DNA of 64,000 nt, taken from positions 434,001-498,000 of the forward strand of contig NZ_JACSQG010000002.1 in the NCBI RefSeq assembly GCF_014836765.1, written 5' to 3'. Below are positions 55,358-64,000 of this stretch, in pieces. Position numbers and translations under genes: made by a program. The stretch comes from Serpens gallinarum. Lineage in GTDB: Bacteria; Pseudomonadota; Gammaproteobacteria; Pseudomonadales; Pseudomonadaceae. The number at the start of each line of letters is the position of its first letter. Position 1 is the stretch's first letter. The notes under the pieces are model-generated. The model saw nothing but the letters and a program-made list of their open reading frames with translations. It made no database searches and was not told the origin of the DNA.

Positions 55358-56200
55358 TCAGACGGCCTGGGGGTGCATAACCGCGCGTTGGGGCTCTTCT
55401 TCCAGAAAGCCCATGATGATCGGGGCCACCACAGCGGCGCGGGTGATTAAAAACAAATGACCATCGTCGATCACATGCAACACGGCATTGGGGATGCGCC
55501 AGGCCAGCAAGCGCATGTTGACCAGGGGAATAATGGGATCATCGTCCCCAGCCAGCACGAGGGTTGGCTGGCGGATGCGATGCAGCCAGTGCGCGCTGGT
55601 CCAGCCGAGCCCGGCGAACATCTGCCAGTAATAACCCAGCTTGCCGCCGGAGCGGATCTTGCTGGCATGGGACATAGCCAGTTCAGGGTCGCGCCGGAAG
55701 GCACCGCCATAAATATCCGCCGCGATGTGCACGGTATAGGACGGCTGCAGGTAACGCCGTGGACTTGCCATGCGCCACAGCACCTTGGGCTTGCCGGGAA
55801 TCATCAGGGCACCGGCTGACGTAGCAGCCAGAACCAGTTTCTTGCAGCGTTCCGGGTAGTCGTAGGCGAACTGCTGGGCTAGAGCGCCACCCCAGGAAAC
55901 GCCAATGACGTTGACCTGTCCGTAATCGAGATAGTCGAGCATCCGCGCGATCAGCTTGGCCAGACCGCGAAAACGGTAGGGCAGCGTCGGTGTGGAGGAG
56001 CCACCAACGCCGGGCACATCGAAGGCAATGACCTCCAGTTCGGGGTTGAGTGCCTTGACAAAGGGCAGCACCAACTCAAGGTTGGCGCCGATGCCATTGC
56101 AGATCAGTAACGGCGGCACGTCCAGGTTGCCTGGACGCACTGCGGTGCGCAGGAGTTGCCCGTCGAGGTTGATGGTGCGGAACACAAACGGCTGCGTCAT
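55358..56200 (-). CDS. phaZ: Intracellular PHA depolymerase PhaZ
   Basis: Alpha/beta-hydrolase that mobilises mcl-PHA (280 aa). The serine elbow is IGVSWGGAL with Ser102 (the position known in P. putida PhaZ), the Asp is in LAGDDDPIIP and the His in DDGHLFL. A cap region spans about 130-190. Start at 56200 (MTQPFVFRTINLDGQ). Placed between the two synthases, as in all class II clusters. Confidence 0.96.
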   Translation of the reverse strand: MTQPFVFRTINLDGQLLRTAVRPGNLDVPPLLICNGIGANLELVLPFVKALNPELEVIAFDVPGVGGSSTPTLPYRFRGLAKLIARMLDYLDYGQVNVIGVSWGGALAQQFAYDYPERCKKLVLAATSAGALMIPGKPKVLWRMASPRRYLQPSYTVHIAADIYGGAFRRDPELAMSHASKIRSGGKLGYYWQMFAGLGWTSAHWLHRIRQPTLVLAGDDDPIIPLVNMRLLAWRIPNAVLHVIDDGHLFLITRAAVVAPIIMGFLEEEPQRAVMHPQAV

Positions 56201-56286
56201 GCGCCTGTCCCTAAACATGTGTTGGGGGGAGCGATGACCTGCACTTGGCGCAGGTCATCGCCGGGTTTCAATGGACGTGTACGATG

Positions 56287-57960
56287 TCAACGCTCGTGAA
56301 CATAGGTGCCAGGCGCTGCCTCTGCCGGTGCATAGGTTTTATTGCCGAGCCGGCGCGGGGCTTTTTTCAACTCGCCGGAGCGTGCCTGTTGCCAGTCGCG
56401 CCAATGCAGCCACCAGCTGTCGCGTTGTTTGCTGGCGGTGGTTTGCCAAGCTTCGGGATTCTCTTCCAATGGGAGTCCATGCAGATAGCTGGCCTTTGGA
56501 TTACCTGGTGGGTTGAGAATGCTTTGCACGTGGCCACTGTTGGACAGCACAAACTCACAGTGTTCGCCAAACAGGCGCGCCGATTTGTAGCAGGCCTGCC
56601 ACGGCGTGATGTGATCGTTGGTGCCGGCAACGCAGAAAATCTCGCTGTCGATTTTTTGCATGTCAATTAGCGTGCCACAGACCTCGAGGGCATTCGGGCG
56701 AGGCAAGGGATTGTTCTGGAACAGTTCGATCATGTCCGCATGCAGCGCGGCGGGCAGGCGGGTGGTGTCGTTGTTCCAATAGAGAATGTCGAACGCCGGT
56801 GGCTCGTTGCCCAGCAGATAGTTATTGACCCAGTAATTCCAGATCAGGTCGTTGGGACGCAGCCAGGCGAAGACTTTGGCCAGTTCGCGCCCTTCCAGTA
56901 CACCCAACTTCTGTGAGCGGCGCTTGGCGGCCAGCAGGGTCTTGTCGTCGATGAACAGCGAATATTGACTGTCGAAGTCGGTGTCCAGCACGCTGACCAT
57001 CAAGGTCAGGGCCTTGACCTTAGCCTCGCCCAGGGCTGCGTAATGCCCCAGTAGCGTGGTGGCGGTGAGGCCGCCGGAGCAGGCACCCAGCATGTTCAGG
57101 TCGGCGCTGCCGGTAATCGCCAGGACGGCATCCACCGCTTCCTTGAGGGCATTGATGTAGTGGTCCAAGCCCCAGTGGCTGTGGCTCTTGGTCGGATTGC
57201 GCCAGCTGACGATGAAGGTTTGCAGGCCGCTGTCCAGACTGAAGCGGGCCAGGCTTTTGTCGGCGCTGAGATCAAAGACGTAGAACTTGTTGATTTGCGG
57301 CGGGACCACCAGCAGAGGGCGCTCATGCACGCTTTCGGTCGTGGGCTGGTAATGGATCAGCTCGAGCAACTCGTTGCGAAAGACCACCGCACCGGGCGTG
57401 GTGGCCAGGTTCTTGCCAACTTCGAAGGCTTCCTTGTTGACCTGGCTGGGCATGCCCCCATTGTTGAGTGCATCGTGGGTCAGGTGGGCCATTCCGTCCA
57501 CCAGGCTCTTGCCGCCCGTTTCGAAGAAACGCTTGAGTGCCGCCGGATTGGCCAGAGTGTTGGTGGGTGACATGGCTTCGGTGAGCAGGCTGATGATGAA
57601 ATGCCCACGGCGGATGTCATGTTCTGGCAAGGCGCTGTTTTCGAGCCAGTCATGCAGCTCGTTGCGCCAGGCCAGATAGATTTGCTGATAGCGACGATAA
57701 AGGGGATTGAGCGCCCAGGCCGGATCAGTGAAGCGGCGGTCATCGGTCGCCGGGCGCAGCGTGGATTGGCCGAGCAGGACATTTTTCAGCTCGACGCTGA
57801 AACGGGCAATGTGGCGGACGCTGTGTAGCGGCTGGCGGATGGTTTGAGCCAGCACAGTGCGGGATGAATTGAAGATGTCTTGGCCACGCAGACCGATCAT
57901 CGGGTGCGGTTTGCAGGCTTGTGAATTAAGGGGTTGCAGGTCTGGTTGCGGACTGCTCAT
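56287..57960 (-). CDS. phaC1: Class II poly(3-hydroxyalkanoate) synthase PhaC1
   Basis: Main mcl-PHA synthase (557 aa from ATG 57960, the usual size is 559). The box is GACSGG with the nucleophile at Cys294; the Asp is in GTNDHITPW and the His in NSGHVQSILNPP. GGAG is six bases before the ATG. First gene of phaC1-phaZ-phaC2-phaD; an 11-bp perfect inverted repeat lies 59 bases upstream. An in-frame ATG at 57972 is an alternative start. Confidence 0.97.
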   Translation of the reverse strand: MSSPQPDLQPLNSQACKPHPMIGLRGQDIFNSSRTVLAQTIRQPLHSVRHIARFSVELKNVLLGQSTLRPATDDRRFTDPAWALNPLYRRYQQIYLAWRNELHDWLENSALPEHDIRRGHFIISLLTEAMSPTNTLANPAALKRFFETGGKSLVDGMAHLTHDALNNGGMPSQVNKEAFEVGKNLATTPGAVVFRNELLELIHYQPTTESVHERPLLVVPPQINKFYVFDLSADKSLARFSLDSGLQTFIVSWRNPTKSHSHWGLDHYINALKEAVDAVLAITGSADLNMLGACSGGLTATTLLGHYAALGEAKVKALTLMVSVLDTDFDSQYSLFIDDKTLLAAKRRSQKLGVLEGRELAKVFAWLRPNDLIWNYWVNNYLLGNEPPAFDILYWNNDTTRLPAALHADMIELFQNNPLPRPNALEVCGTLIDMQKIDSEIFCVAGTNDHITPWQACYKSARLFGEHCEFVLSNSGHVQSILNPPGNPKASYLHGLPLEENPEAWQTTASKQRDSWWLHWRDWQQARSGELKKAPRRLGNKTYAPAEAAPGTYVHER

Positions 57961-58018
57961 GAGAAGCTCCATCTTCTGACAAGAGTGGTCGTGCCAACGC
58001 GAATCTGGCGACGACAGA

Positions 58019-58048
58019 GGTGCCGTCCCGGAAGGGTGGGACGGCACC
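58019..58048. promoter_or_regulatory. Perfect 11-bp inverted repeat upstream of phaC1
   Basis: GGTGCCGTCCC and GGGACGGCACC (exact complements) are separated by eight bases. The inner edge is 59 bases before the phaC1 start. It could be an operator for PhaD or another regulator, or a 5'-leader hairpin. No T run follows on the minus strand, so it is not a classic terminator of the upstream DUF971 gene. Confidence 0.5.
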
Positions 58049-58212
58049 GCGAAAAACAGCCACTGCTATATAGGCGATTCCACGCAGCTTGCCAGTTTTG
58101 AGATGAGCTTTTTCCAATCGTTAGGGCGGTTGCCGCCTACAAAACAGCAGCGGGATGAACGGTGCGCACGCCTACAAGGCAGGCACACCGCGGGAAGGGA
58201 TGTGAAGAAGGC

Positions 58213-58584
58213 TTACAGCATCAGTTTGACGATGGATTCGCTGGGATCACGGGAGCGACCAGCGGCGGTCAGTTGTTGCAGATAGTCGGCCCAAAGCTCC
58301 TCCTGGCGAGTGGCCAGTTGGTACAGGTAATCCCAGCTGTACAGACCACTGTCATGACCGTCGTCGAAGATCAATTTCAGCGCATAGTTGCCGGTCGGCT
58401 CGACACCCGTCAGGCCGACTTGCTGCTTGCCGTACTGCAGCACTGGATTGCCGTGGCCCTGAACTTCGGCCGAGGGTGAATGCACCCGCAGGAATTCGGC
58501 GCTCAGGGTGTAGCACTCGCTGCCGTAATGCAGTTCCAGGGTTTTGGAGGCTTTGTGCAACTTGATGGCGGTAGGGATGTGCAT
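58213..58584 (-). CDS. DUF971 (gamma-butyrobetaine hydroxylase-like N-terminal) protein
   Basis: A 123-aa protein with the fold that forms the N-terminal domain of gamma-butyrobetaine hydroxylase. Family patterns are MHIPTAIKLHKASKTLEL, EFLRVHSPSAEVQGHG, VGLTGVEPTGNYALKLIFDDGHDSGLYSWDYLYQLA. Proposed links to Fe-S or cofactor handling exist but function is unclear. Start 58584 has GGAG at seven bases; 58596 is also possible. Follows hslU on the same strand. Confidence 0.9.
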   Translation of the reverse strand: MHIPTAIKLHKASKTLELHYGSECYTLSAEFLRVHSPSAEVQGHGNPVLQYGKQQVGLTGVEPTGNYALKLIFDDGHDSGLYSWDYLYQLATRQEELWADYLQQLTAAGRSRDPSESIVKLML

Positions 58585-58599
58585 CGGTAGCTCCATGCT

Positions 58600-58674
58600 C
58601 CAGGCTCCGAGCGGCGGGCCCCAAGCCAAGCGCTCTGCTGTCGCTTGCTACTTGAAGCTTGCCGCTGGAGGCTA
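58600..58674. repeat. Dispersed intergenic repeat fragment (copy 3)
   Basis: The spacer between DUF971 and hslU contains CTTGAAGCTTGCCGCTGGAGGCTA and upstream GCGGCGGGC-like words (in pieces), related to the elements at 21.7 and 24.0 kb. Only part of the inverted repeat is preserved. Confidence 0.45.
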
Positions 58675-58676
58675 CG

Positions 58677-60017
58677 TTAAAGGATGTAGCGTGACAGGTC
58701 TTCGTCCTGGGCCAGCTCGCCGAGGTGAGCGTTGACGTAGGCGGCATCGATGCGGATCGGCTGATCGCTGTGCTGAGCCGCCAGGTCGCCTGCGCTGAAC
58801 GACACCTCCTCGAGGAGGCGCTCCAGCAGTGTATGCAGACGCCGGGCGCCGATGTTCTCGGTCTTTTCATTGACCTGCCAGGCGATCTCGGCGATGCGTT
58901 GGATGCCGTCCTGGGCAAACTCGATGTTCAGCCCCTCGGTCTGCAGCAGTGCGCTGTATTGCTCAGTCAGCGAGGCGTGCGGCTCGGTCAGGATACGCTC
59001 GAAGTCCTGTGGCGACAGAGGCTTGAGTTCGACGCGAATGGGCAGACGACCTTGCAGCTCCGGCACCAGATCGCTCGGCCTGGAGAGGTGGAAGGCACCC
59101 GAGGCGATGAACAGGATGTGGTCGGTTTTGACCATGCCCAGCTTGGTATTCACCGTGGAACCTTCGATCAGGGGCAGCAGGTCGCGCTGTACGCCCTCGC
59201 GGGACACGTCGGCGCCACCGGTGTTACCGCGTTTGGCCACCTTGTCGATCTCGTCGATAAAGACGATGCCATGCTGTTCCACCGCTTCCAGGGCGCGCGC
59301 CTTGAGATCCTCTTCATTGACCAGGCGTGCGGCTTCCTCGTCGCGCACCAGTTTCAGCGCTTCCTTGATCTTCAGCTTGCGGCTCTTCTTCTTGCCTTTG
59401 GCCATGCCGGAGAACAGGTTTTGCAGCTGGCTGGTCATCTCTTCCATGCCCGGCGGGGTCATGATCTCGATGCCGGCGGGAATCTCCGCCACTTCAATGT
59501 CGATTTCCTTGTCGTCCAGCTGTCCTTCGCGCAGACGCTTACGGAACAGCTGGCGGGTATTGGAATCGCCGCTGGGAATCGGGTCTTCGTTGAAACCGGC
59601 GCGGGCCGGTGGCAACAAGGCATCGAGAATGCGCTCTTCGGCAGCATCCTCGGCGCGGTGCCGCATCTTCTGCACTTCCTGCTCGCGGAGCATTTTCAGC
59701 GCGGCATCGGCCAGGTCACGAATGATTGACTCGACGTCGCGGCCGACATAGCCAACTTCGGTGAATTTGGTCGCCTCGACCTTGAGGAACGGAGCATTCG
59801 CCAGCTTGGCCAGGCGACGGGCGATTTCAGTCTTGCCGACACCCGTTGGGCCGATCATCAGGATGTTTTTGGGGGTGACCTCCTGGCGAAGGTCGGCGGG
59901 CAACTGCATGCGCCGCCAGCGGTTGCGCAGCGCAATGGCGACGGCGCGCTTCGCCTCGTCCTGGCCGATGATGTGGCGGTTGAGTTCGTGAACGATCTCA
60001 CGGGGCGTCATGGACAT
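58677..60017 (-). CDS. hslU: ATP-dependent protease ATPase subunit HslU (ClpY)
   Basis: AAA+ unfoldase of the HslVU protease (446 aa). Walker A GPTGVGKT is at residues 56-63 and Walker B in [10 protein letters not shown]. The I-domain is the charged stretch about 110-240. The C-terminal sensor-2 region has [15 protein letters not shown] and the tail ends DLSRYIL, which inserts into HslV. Start at 60017 ([12 protein letters not shown]). It lies 29 bases after hslV. Confidence 0.97.
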   Translation of the reverse strand: MSMTPREIVHELNRHIIGQDEAKRAVAIALRNRWRRMQLPADLRQEVTPKNILMIGPTGVGKTEIARRLAKLANAPFLKVEATKFTEVGYVGRDVESIIRDLADAALKMLREQEVQKMRHRAEDAAEERILDALLPPARAGFNEDPIPSGDSNTRQLFRKRLREGQLDDKEIDIEVAEIPAGIEIMTPPGMEEMTSQLQNLFSGMAKGKKKSRKLKIKEALKLVRDEEAARLVNEEDLKARALEAVEQHGIVFIDEIDKVAKRGNTGGADVSREGVQRDLLPLIEGSTVNTKLGMVKTDHILFIASGAFHLSRPSDLVPELQGRLPIRVELKPLSPQDFERILTEPHASLTEQYSALLQTEGLNIEFAQDGIQRIAEIAWQVNEKTENIGARRLHTLLERLLEEVSFSAGDLAAQHSDQPIRIDAAYVNAHLGELAQDEDLSRYIL

Positions 60018-60046
60018 GCTGGGGTACTCCGGAGTGGGCTGGCGGT

Positions 60047-60583
60047 TCAAACCGCGGAGTCCAGCTCTTCAATGGTGAGGTTCTGGTTGGTAAAGACACA
60101 AATGCTGCCGGCGATGTTCAACGCTGTTTCGGCGATTTCGCGGGCGGACAGGTTGGCCTCGGCCTTTTGCAACAGCGCCAGGGCTGCCGCCTGGGCAAAG
60201 CCGCCACCGGAACCCATGGCGATCAGCCCATGTTCGGGTTCGACCACGTCGCCGTTGCCGGTGATGATCAGCGAGGCGTCCTTGTTGGCCACGGCCAGCA
60301 TTGCCTCCAGGCGGCTTAACGTACGGTCGGTGCGCCATTCCTTGGCCAATTCGACCGCCGCGCGCACCAGGTGTCCCTGGTGTTTTTCCAATTGACCCTC
60401 AAAACGCTCAAACAGCGTGAAGGCATCGGCGGTGGCGCCGGCAAAACCGGCCAGCACCTGACCGTGATAGAGATGACGGACCTTCTTGGCATTGCCTTTC
60501 ATCACGGTGTTGCCCAGGGAAACCTGGCCGTCGCCACCCATGACGACTTTGCCGTTGCGGCGGACTGAAACGATGGTGGTCAA
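60047..60583 (-). CDS. hslV: ATP-dependent protease peptidase subunit HslV (ClpQ)
   Basis: Proteasome-beta-like peptidase (178 aa). [22 protein letters not shown] gives the N-terminal nucleophile Thr2 after Met removal, plus [14 protein letters not shown] in the core. Driven by a sigma-32-type promoter; in operon with hslU. Confidence 0.97.
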   Translation of the reverse strand: MTTIVSVRRNGKVVMGGDGQVSLGNTVMKGNAKKVRHLYHGQVLAGFAGATADAFTLFERFEGQLEKHQGHLVRAAVELAKEWRTDRTLSRLEAMLAVANKDASLIITGNGDVVEPEHGLIAMGSGGGFAQAAALALLQKAEANLSAREIAETALNIAGSICVFTNQNLTIEELDSAV

Positions 60584-60622
60584 GGCGCGTACTCCTGCAG
60601 ATTGAACCGGGAATAGCAGCCT

Positions 60623-60651
60623 ATATGGGGATGGGGTTGTTGTGCTTCAAG
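60623..60651 (-). promoter_or_regulatory. Sigma-32 heat-shock promoter of hslVU
   Basis: On the minus strand, CTTGAAG (60651-60645) and CCCCATAT (60630-60623) are separated by 14 bases, an excellent match to the RpoH consensus (CTTGAAA-N13/14-CCCCATNT). The predicted start is about 33 bases before the hslV ATG. Confidence 0.82.
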
Positions 60652-60748
60652 CAAAGGTCGCAGGTGCGTAACAAAAACCGACGAGCACACCGTAGAAAAC
60701 ACAGGGGTGGTGTGACGTGCGGCGCTTTTTTTTTGAGCGAGATACGCA

Positions 60749-60779
60749 GCATGTCCGACCTCATCGAGGCCGGACATGC
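60749..60779. terminator. Hairpin downstream of the SPOR-domain gene
   Basis: GCATGTCCG and CGGACATGC form a 9-bp stem, with CCTC/GAGG extending it, 15 bases after the stop of the minus-strand SPOR gene. No T run follows in that direction, so it may be a weak terminator or a stabilising stem. Confidence 0.5.
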
Positions 60780-60793
60780 GCACTGGCGCGAAG

Positions 60794-61474
60794 TTACTGC
60801 ACCTTGCGTTGCTGCGGCAGCAGATTGCTGAAGCCATTGCTGCTCAGCTGTTTTTGCGCGCTGTTCATCTGCTCGCGGCTGTTGAAGGGCCCGACCAGCA
60901 CGCGGTGCCAGGTGCGATCGCCCACCGTGCCGGATTCCAGCCGTGCCACCTGCCCGATCAAGGTCACCTGAGCCCTTACGCTTTCAGCCTGGGCGCGGGT
61001 CTGGAAAGACCCTGCCTGCAGGAAGAATTGGTGGGTGGCAGGCACTGCCGTTGCTACACGCGGAGGCGGTGGTGGAATCTTGCCGCTGAGCGCAGCCAGG
61101 GCGCGCTCGGTGTCGATTTTCGCCGCTTCCTGCGGAGTTACCGGTTTGGCAGCCGGCTTCGGTGCTGGAGCCGGCGGGGTGCGGGGCAGGCTTTCCGGGG
61201 GAACGATGACTTCCGACTCGGGGAGCAGGGTATAGAAGTCATATTTGGGTTTGGCCGGCTGTTGTTCTTTTGCTGGTTTCGCATTCTTGTGTGCCTGCTC
61301 GACCGGGCGCTTGATGCTGTCTTTGCCTGGCTCGAGGCTCATGAGAAACATTACGAAGCCACCGATGACCAAGCCGCACGCCAGCCACACCCACCCCGGT
61401 ACCGGCTTTTGCGCCGGAGCCTGGGGGCGGCTGGCGCCGCGCTTGGGGGCGGGTTTCTTGCGTGCGGCGGCCAT
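60794..61474 (-). CDS. SPOR-domain membrane protein (FtsN-like)
   Basis: A 226-aa bitopic protein: basic N-terminal tail (AARKKPAPKRGASRP), one TM helix (VWLACGLVIGGFVMFLMSL), a Pro/Lys-rich linker, and a C-terminal SPOR domain (about 150-225; FFLQAGSFQTRAQAESVRAQVTLIGQVAR, VLVGPFNSREQMNSAQKQL) that binds denuded peptidoglycan. It is the FtsN-type gene usually found after argS. It begins immediately at the argS stop and likely shares its message. Confidence 0.9.
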   Translation of the reverse strand: MAAARKKPAPKRGASRPQAPAQKPVPGWVWLACGLVIGGFVMFLMSLEPGKDSIKRPVEQAHKNAKPAKEQQPAKPKYDFYTLLPESEVIVPPESLPRTPPAPAPKPAAKPVTPQEAAKIDTERALAALSGKIPPPPPRVATAVPATHQFFLQAGSFQTRAQAESVRAQVTLIGQVARLESGTVGDRTWHRVLVGPFNSREQMNSAQKQLSSNGFSNLLPQQRKVQ

Positions 61475-63214
61475 TTACATGCGCTCCAGAGGTTCCAGGC
61501 CGAGCAGTTGCAGACCCTGCTTGAGGGTGCGGCCGGTCAATGCGGCCAGGCGCAGACGGCTCTGCCGGGTGGCCTCCTCTTCGGCGGAGAGAATCGGGCA
61601 GTGCTCGTAGAAGCTGGAGAACAGCCCGGCCAGATCGTACAGGTAGGCGCACAGTAGGTGCGGCACGCCTTTCTCGCCAACGTTATTCAGCACTTCGCCA
61701 AACTGCGCCAGCTTGGCGGCAAGGGCTTGTTCCTGTTCGGCCACCAGGTCGATCTGGCCGTCCACCTCATCGATGCCCTTGCCCAGTTTGCGGAACACGC
61801 TGGCCACACGGGTGTAGGCATACAGAAGATAAGGCGCCGTGTTGCCTTCGAAGCTGAGCATCTGTTCGAAGTTGAAGCTGTAGTCGCTGGTGCGGTGCTT
61901 GGACAGGTCGGCGTATTTGACCGCGCCAATGCCCACAGCACGGGCAATCTGGCGCAGTTCGGCGTCGTCCAGTTCGGGGTTTTTGCCCTTGACCAGGTCG
62001 TAGGCGCGCTGTTCGGCTTCGTCGAGCAGGTCGATCAGCTTCACCGTGCCGCCGTCGCGAGTCTTGAACGGACGGCCATCGGCGCCGTTCATGGTGCCGA
62101 AGCCCATGTGCTCAAGGCGCATGCCGTCATGCACGAAACCAGCGCGGCGCGCCACCTCGAAGGCCATCTGGAAGTGCAGGGCCTGACGCTGATCAACGAA
62201 ATACAGGGCGCGATCAGCCTTCAGGCTGGCGCTGCGGTAGCGCATGGCGGCCAGGTCCGTGGTGGCATACAGGTAGCCGCCACCGGCTTTCTGCACGATG
62301 ACCGGCAAAGGATTGCCTTCGGCGTTCTGGAACTCGTCGAGGAAGACGCACTGGGCGCCTTGGTCCTCGGTGAGCAGGTCCTTGTCGCGCAGCGCATTGA
62401 CGATGCCCGGCAGCTCGGCGTTATAGGCACTTTCGCCCTTGACGTCGGCAGGGGTCAGTTTGACGTTGAGGCGCTCATAGACCTTTTGGCAGTGCGAGAG
62501 GGAAATTTCGTTGAAGCGCGTCCACAGTCGCAGGCACTCGGGATCTTCGGCCTGCAGCTTGACCACCAGCTCGCGGGCGCGGTCTGCGAAGGCCGGCGAG
62601 TCATCGAAGCGCGTCTTGGCGGCGCGGTAGAACTGTTCAAGATCGGACAGTTCGCTTTCGGCGGCGGCCGGGTTTTCTTCCAGGTAGGCCAACAGCATGC
62701 CGAACTGGGTGCCCCAGTCGCCCACGTGGTTCTGGCGGATCACCTCATCGCCGAGAAACTCCAGTACGCGGCCTACGGCGTCGCCGATGATGGTCGAGCG
62801 CAGGTGGCCGACGTGCATTTCCTTGGCCAGGTTAGGCGAGGACAGGTCAATTACCACCTTTTCGCGAGCGCTGCCCTTGCGTACGCCGAGACGCGCATCG
62901 GCAAGCGCGGCTTCTAGGCGCTGGGCGAGCATGTCGGAATTCTGGAAGAAATTGAGGAAACCCGGGCCGGCGATAGCCACCTTGCTGATGGCCGGGTCGG
63001 CCGGCAGGGCGGCGATCAGTTTTTCCGCCAGCTCGCGTGGCTTCATGCCGGCCGGCTTGGCCAGCATCATGGCGATGTTGCTGGCAAAGTCGCCGTGGCT
63101 CTTGTCCTTGGTGTTCTCCACCTGGATTGCCGGCGTCAGGCCTTCAGGGAGCACGCCGTCTGTCGTGAGGCGGGTGAGGGCTTGCTGGATCAGGTGGCGA
63201 ATGCTGTCTTTCAT
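61475..63214 (-). CDS. argS: Arginyl-tRNA synthetase
   Basis: Class I synthetase charging tRNA-Arg (579 aa). The HIGH motif appears as HVGH in [17 protein letters not shown]; the canonical KMSKS is absent, as usual in ArgRS. The N-terminal Add-1 domain and the C-terminal anticodon domain ending [10 protein letters not shown] are complete. Start at 63214 ([13 protein letters not shown]). The cluster priA-argS-SPOR-hslVU is conserved in Pseudomonas. Confidence 0.97.
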   Translation of the reverse strand: MKDSIRHLIQQALTRLTTDGVLPEGLTPAIQVENTKDKSHGDFASNIAMMLAKPAGMKPRELAEKLIAALPADPAISKVAIAGPGFLNFFQNSDMLAQRLEAALADARLGVRKGSAREKVVIDLSSPNLAKEMHVGHLRSTIIGDAVGRVLEFLGDEVIRQNHVGDWGTQFGMLLAYLEENPAAAESELSDLEQFYRAAKTRFDDSPAFADRARELVVKLQAEDPECLRLWTRFNEISLSHCQKVYERLNVKLTPADVKGESAYNAELPGIVNALRDKDLLTEDQGAQCVFLDEFQNAEGNPLPVIVQKAGGGYLYATTDLAAMRYRSASLKADRALYFVDQRQALHFQMAFEVARRAGFVHDGMRLEHMGFGTMNGADGRPFKTRDGGTVKLIDLLDEAEQRAYDLVKGKNPELDDAELRQIARAVGIGAVKYADLSKHRTSDYSFNFEQMLSFEGNTAPYLLYAYTRVASVFRKLGKGIDEVDGQIDLVAEQEQALAAKLAQFGEVLNNVGEKGVPHLLCAYLYDLAGLFSSFYEHCPILSAEEEATRQSRLRLAALTGRTLKQGLQLLGLEPLERM

Positions 63215-63360
63215 CGGTGTGCTCGTCGGCCCCAAGGCTTTGTTCAAAAACCGCACATTATAGAAGCAGCGGTGACTGGCAAGCCACCGGCTGCAGGTAA
63301 TAGTCGACGCGACTTCTTGAATCCGGCGTGGTTGCTCTGTGTGACCAGTACTGGAACAGT

Positions 63361-64000
63361 CTAGAAAAGATCGATGGGATCAATATCCAGCGACCAGCGT
63401 ACCGAGCGGCTGCCAGGTAGCGTTTCAACGTAGGGCAGCCAGGCGTGCAGCAGGCGATGCAGCGGAACCCGCGCGCTGCCTTGTATCAACAGCTGCGCGC
63501 GATAACGCCCGGCTCTCCGTTCCATGGGCGCGGGCACCGGTCCCAGCAGCTCGATGCCTTGCAGACCCAGTTCATCCATGAGTTGTTCGGCCTGCAGGTA
63601 GGCTTGGTCGAGGAAGTCTTCGGCCTGTCCCGGCTTGTGTGCCTCGGCGCGCAAGAGGGCGAGGTGACTGAACGGAGGAAGCCCGGCGGCGCGACGCTCA
63701 CTCAGGGCTTGTTCGGCAAAGGCGAAGTAGCCCTGTTCGGTGAGTTGCACCAGCAGGGGGTGCTCGGCCAAATGCGTCTGGATGATGACCTTGCCGGCTT
63801 CTTCGGCCCGTCCGGCGCGCCCGGCAACCTGCACGATCAATTGGGCCATGCGTTCCGGGGCGCGGAAGTCGGCAGAGAACAGCCCGCCATCGGCATCCAG
63901 AATCGCCACCAGGGTCACCCGCGGGAAGTGGTGCCCCTTGGCAAGCATCTGCGTGCCGACCAAGACACAGGGCTCGCCGCGATTAATGGTGCTGAGCAGT
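63361..64000 (-). CDS. priA: Primosomal protein N' PriA (3' part, runs off the window)
   Basis: C-terminal 212 residues of the replication-restart helicase. Visible are [20 protein letters not shown] (helicase motif V), [32 protein letters not shown] (motif VI) and the conserved C-terminal domain ending [16 protein letters not shown]. The frame is open to the right edge (the residues before MVGT read GEPCVL), so the 5' part with the metal-binding Cys residues lies outside. Confidence 0.96.
   Translation of the reverse strand, partial: LLSTINRGEPCVLVGTQMLAKGHHFPRVTLVAILDADGGLFSADFRAPERMAQLIVQVAGRAGRAEEAGKVIIQTHLAEHPLLVQLTEQGYFAFAEQALSERRAAGLPPFSHLALLRAEAHKPGQAEDFLDQAYLQAEQLMDELGLQGIELLGPVPAPMERRAGRYRAQLLIQGSARVPLHRLLHAWLPYVETLPGSRSVRWSLDIDPIDLF

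Noticed and set aside
1-64000. CRISPR arrays, tRNA or rRNA genes, insertion sequences, prophage
   Set aside because: No regularly spaced direct repeats, cloverleaf-like sequences, transposase or phage genes were seen. The few repeats are short inverted intergenic elements.

Overview
This window is chromosomal DNA from a Pseudomonas species (Gammaproteobacteria). Four things point there: high GC (by eye about 60-63%), a complete medium-chain-length polyhydroxyalkanoate (PHA) cluster of the class II type (phaC1-phaZ-phaC2-phaD-phaF-phaI), the ftsY-ftsE-ftsX-rpoH block, and a Gac/Rsm small RNA of the RsmY type preceded by a perfect GacA box. Gene order is mostly the conserved Pseudomonas core. 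I see no insertion sequence, prophage, tRNA, rRNA or CRISPR array.

Layout. 0-4 kb: ftsYEX (signal recognition particle receptor and divisome ABC complex) and the heat-shock sigma factor rpoH. 4-10 kb: a membrane diguanylate cyclase, an acyl-CoA dehydrogenase, a divergent secreted endonuclease I homologue, the sRNA rsmY and a CPA1-type sodium/proton antiporter. 10-13 kb: a TRAP dicarboxylate-type transporter (dctPQM). 13-20 kb: a GNAT-like protein, a tiny Pmp3-family membrane protein, and a signalling operon (CHASE3-GAF hybrid kinase with three receiver domains, a CheR-type methyltransferase, and a receiver-kinase) that lacks the expected CheB. 20-26 kb: the central-carbon operon tktA-epd-pgk-fba on the minus strand. 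26-31 kb: a chemoreceptor, then a minus-strand sulfur module (periplasmic rhodanese, YeeE/YedE transporter and a 55-residue membrane peptide). 31-33 kb: an ArsR-methyltransferase fusion overlapping metK, behind a perfect 28-bp palindrome. 33.3-34.2 kb: an AT-rich lipoprotein gene of foreign character. 34-40 kb: kup, a Nudix hydrolase divergent from a two-gene radical-SAM DNA-repair-like operon with a LexA box, then fbp and a DUF924 gene. 40-45 kb: a CoA-transferase, proline iminopeptidase, dtd, a GST-kappa-like isomerase, and an atypical SDR divergent from an HxlR regulator. 45-51 kb: a long minus-strand run ubiE-ubiJ-ubiB, hisI-hisE, tatA-tatB-tatC, rsmE. 51-58 kb: the PHA cluster. 58-64 kb: DUF971, hslU-hslV behind a textbook sigma-32 promoter, a SPOR-domain protein, argS and the 3' part of priA, which runs off the right edge.

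The genes connect into a few functional units: heat shock (rpoH and its probable target hslVU), carbon storage and flux (acyl-CoA dehydrogenase, PHA cycle, Calvin/pentose-phosphate/gluconeogenic enzymes tkt, epd, pgk, fba, fbp), methyl-cycle control (ArsR-methyltransferase plus metK), and SOS-linked repair (LexA box, radical-SAM gene and its partner). The most promising under-described items are the LexA-boxed radical-SAM pair, the CheR operon without CheB, the AT-rich lipoprotein with Sel1-like and TonB-C-like parts, and the small peptide of the sulfur-uptake cluster.
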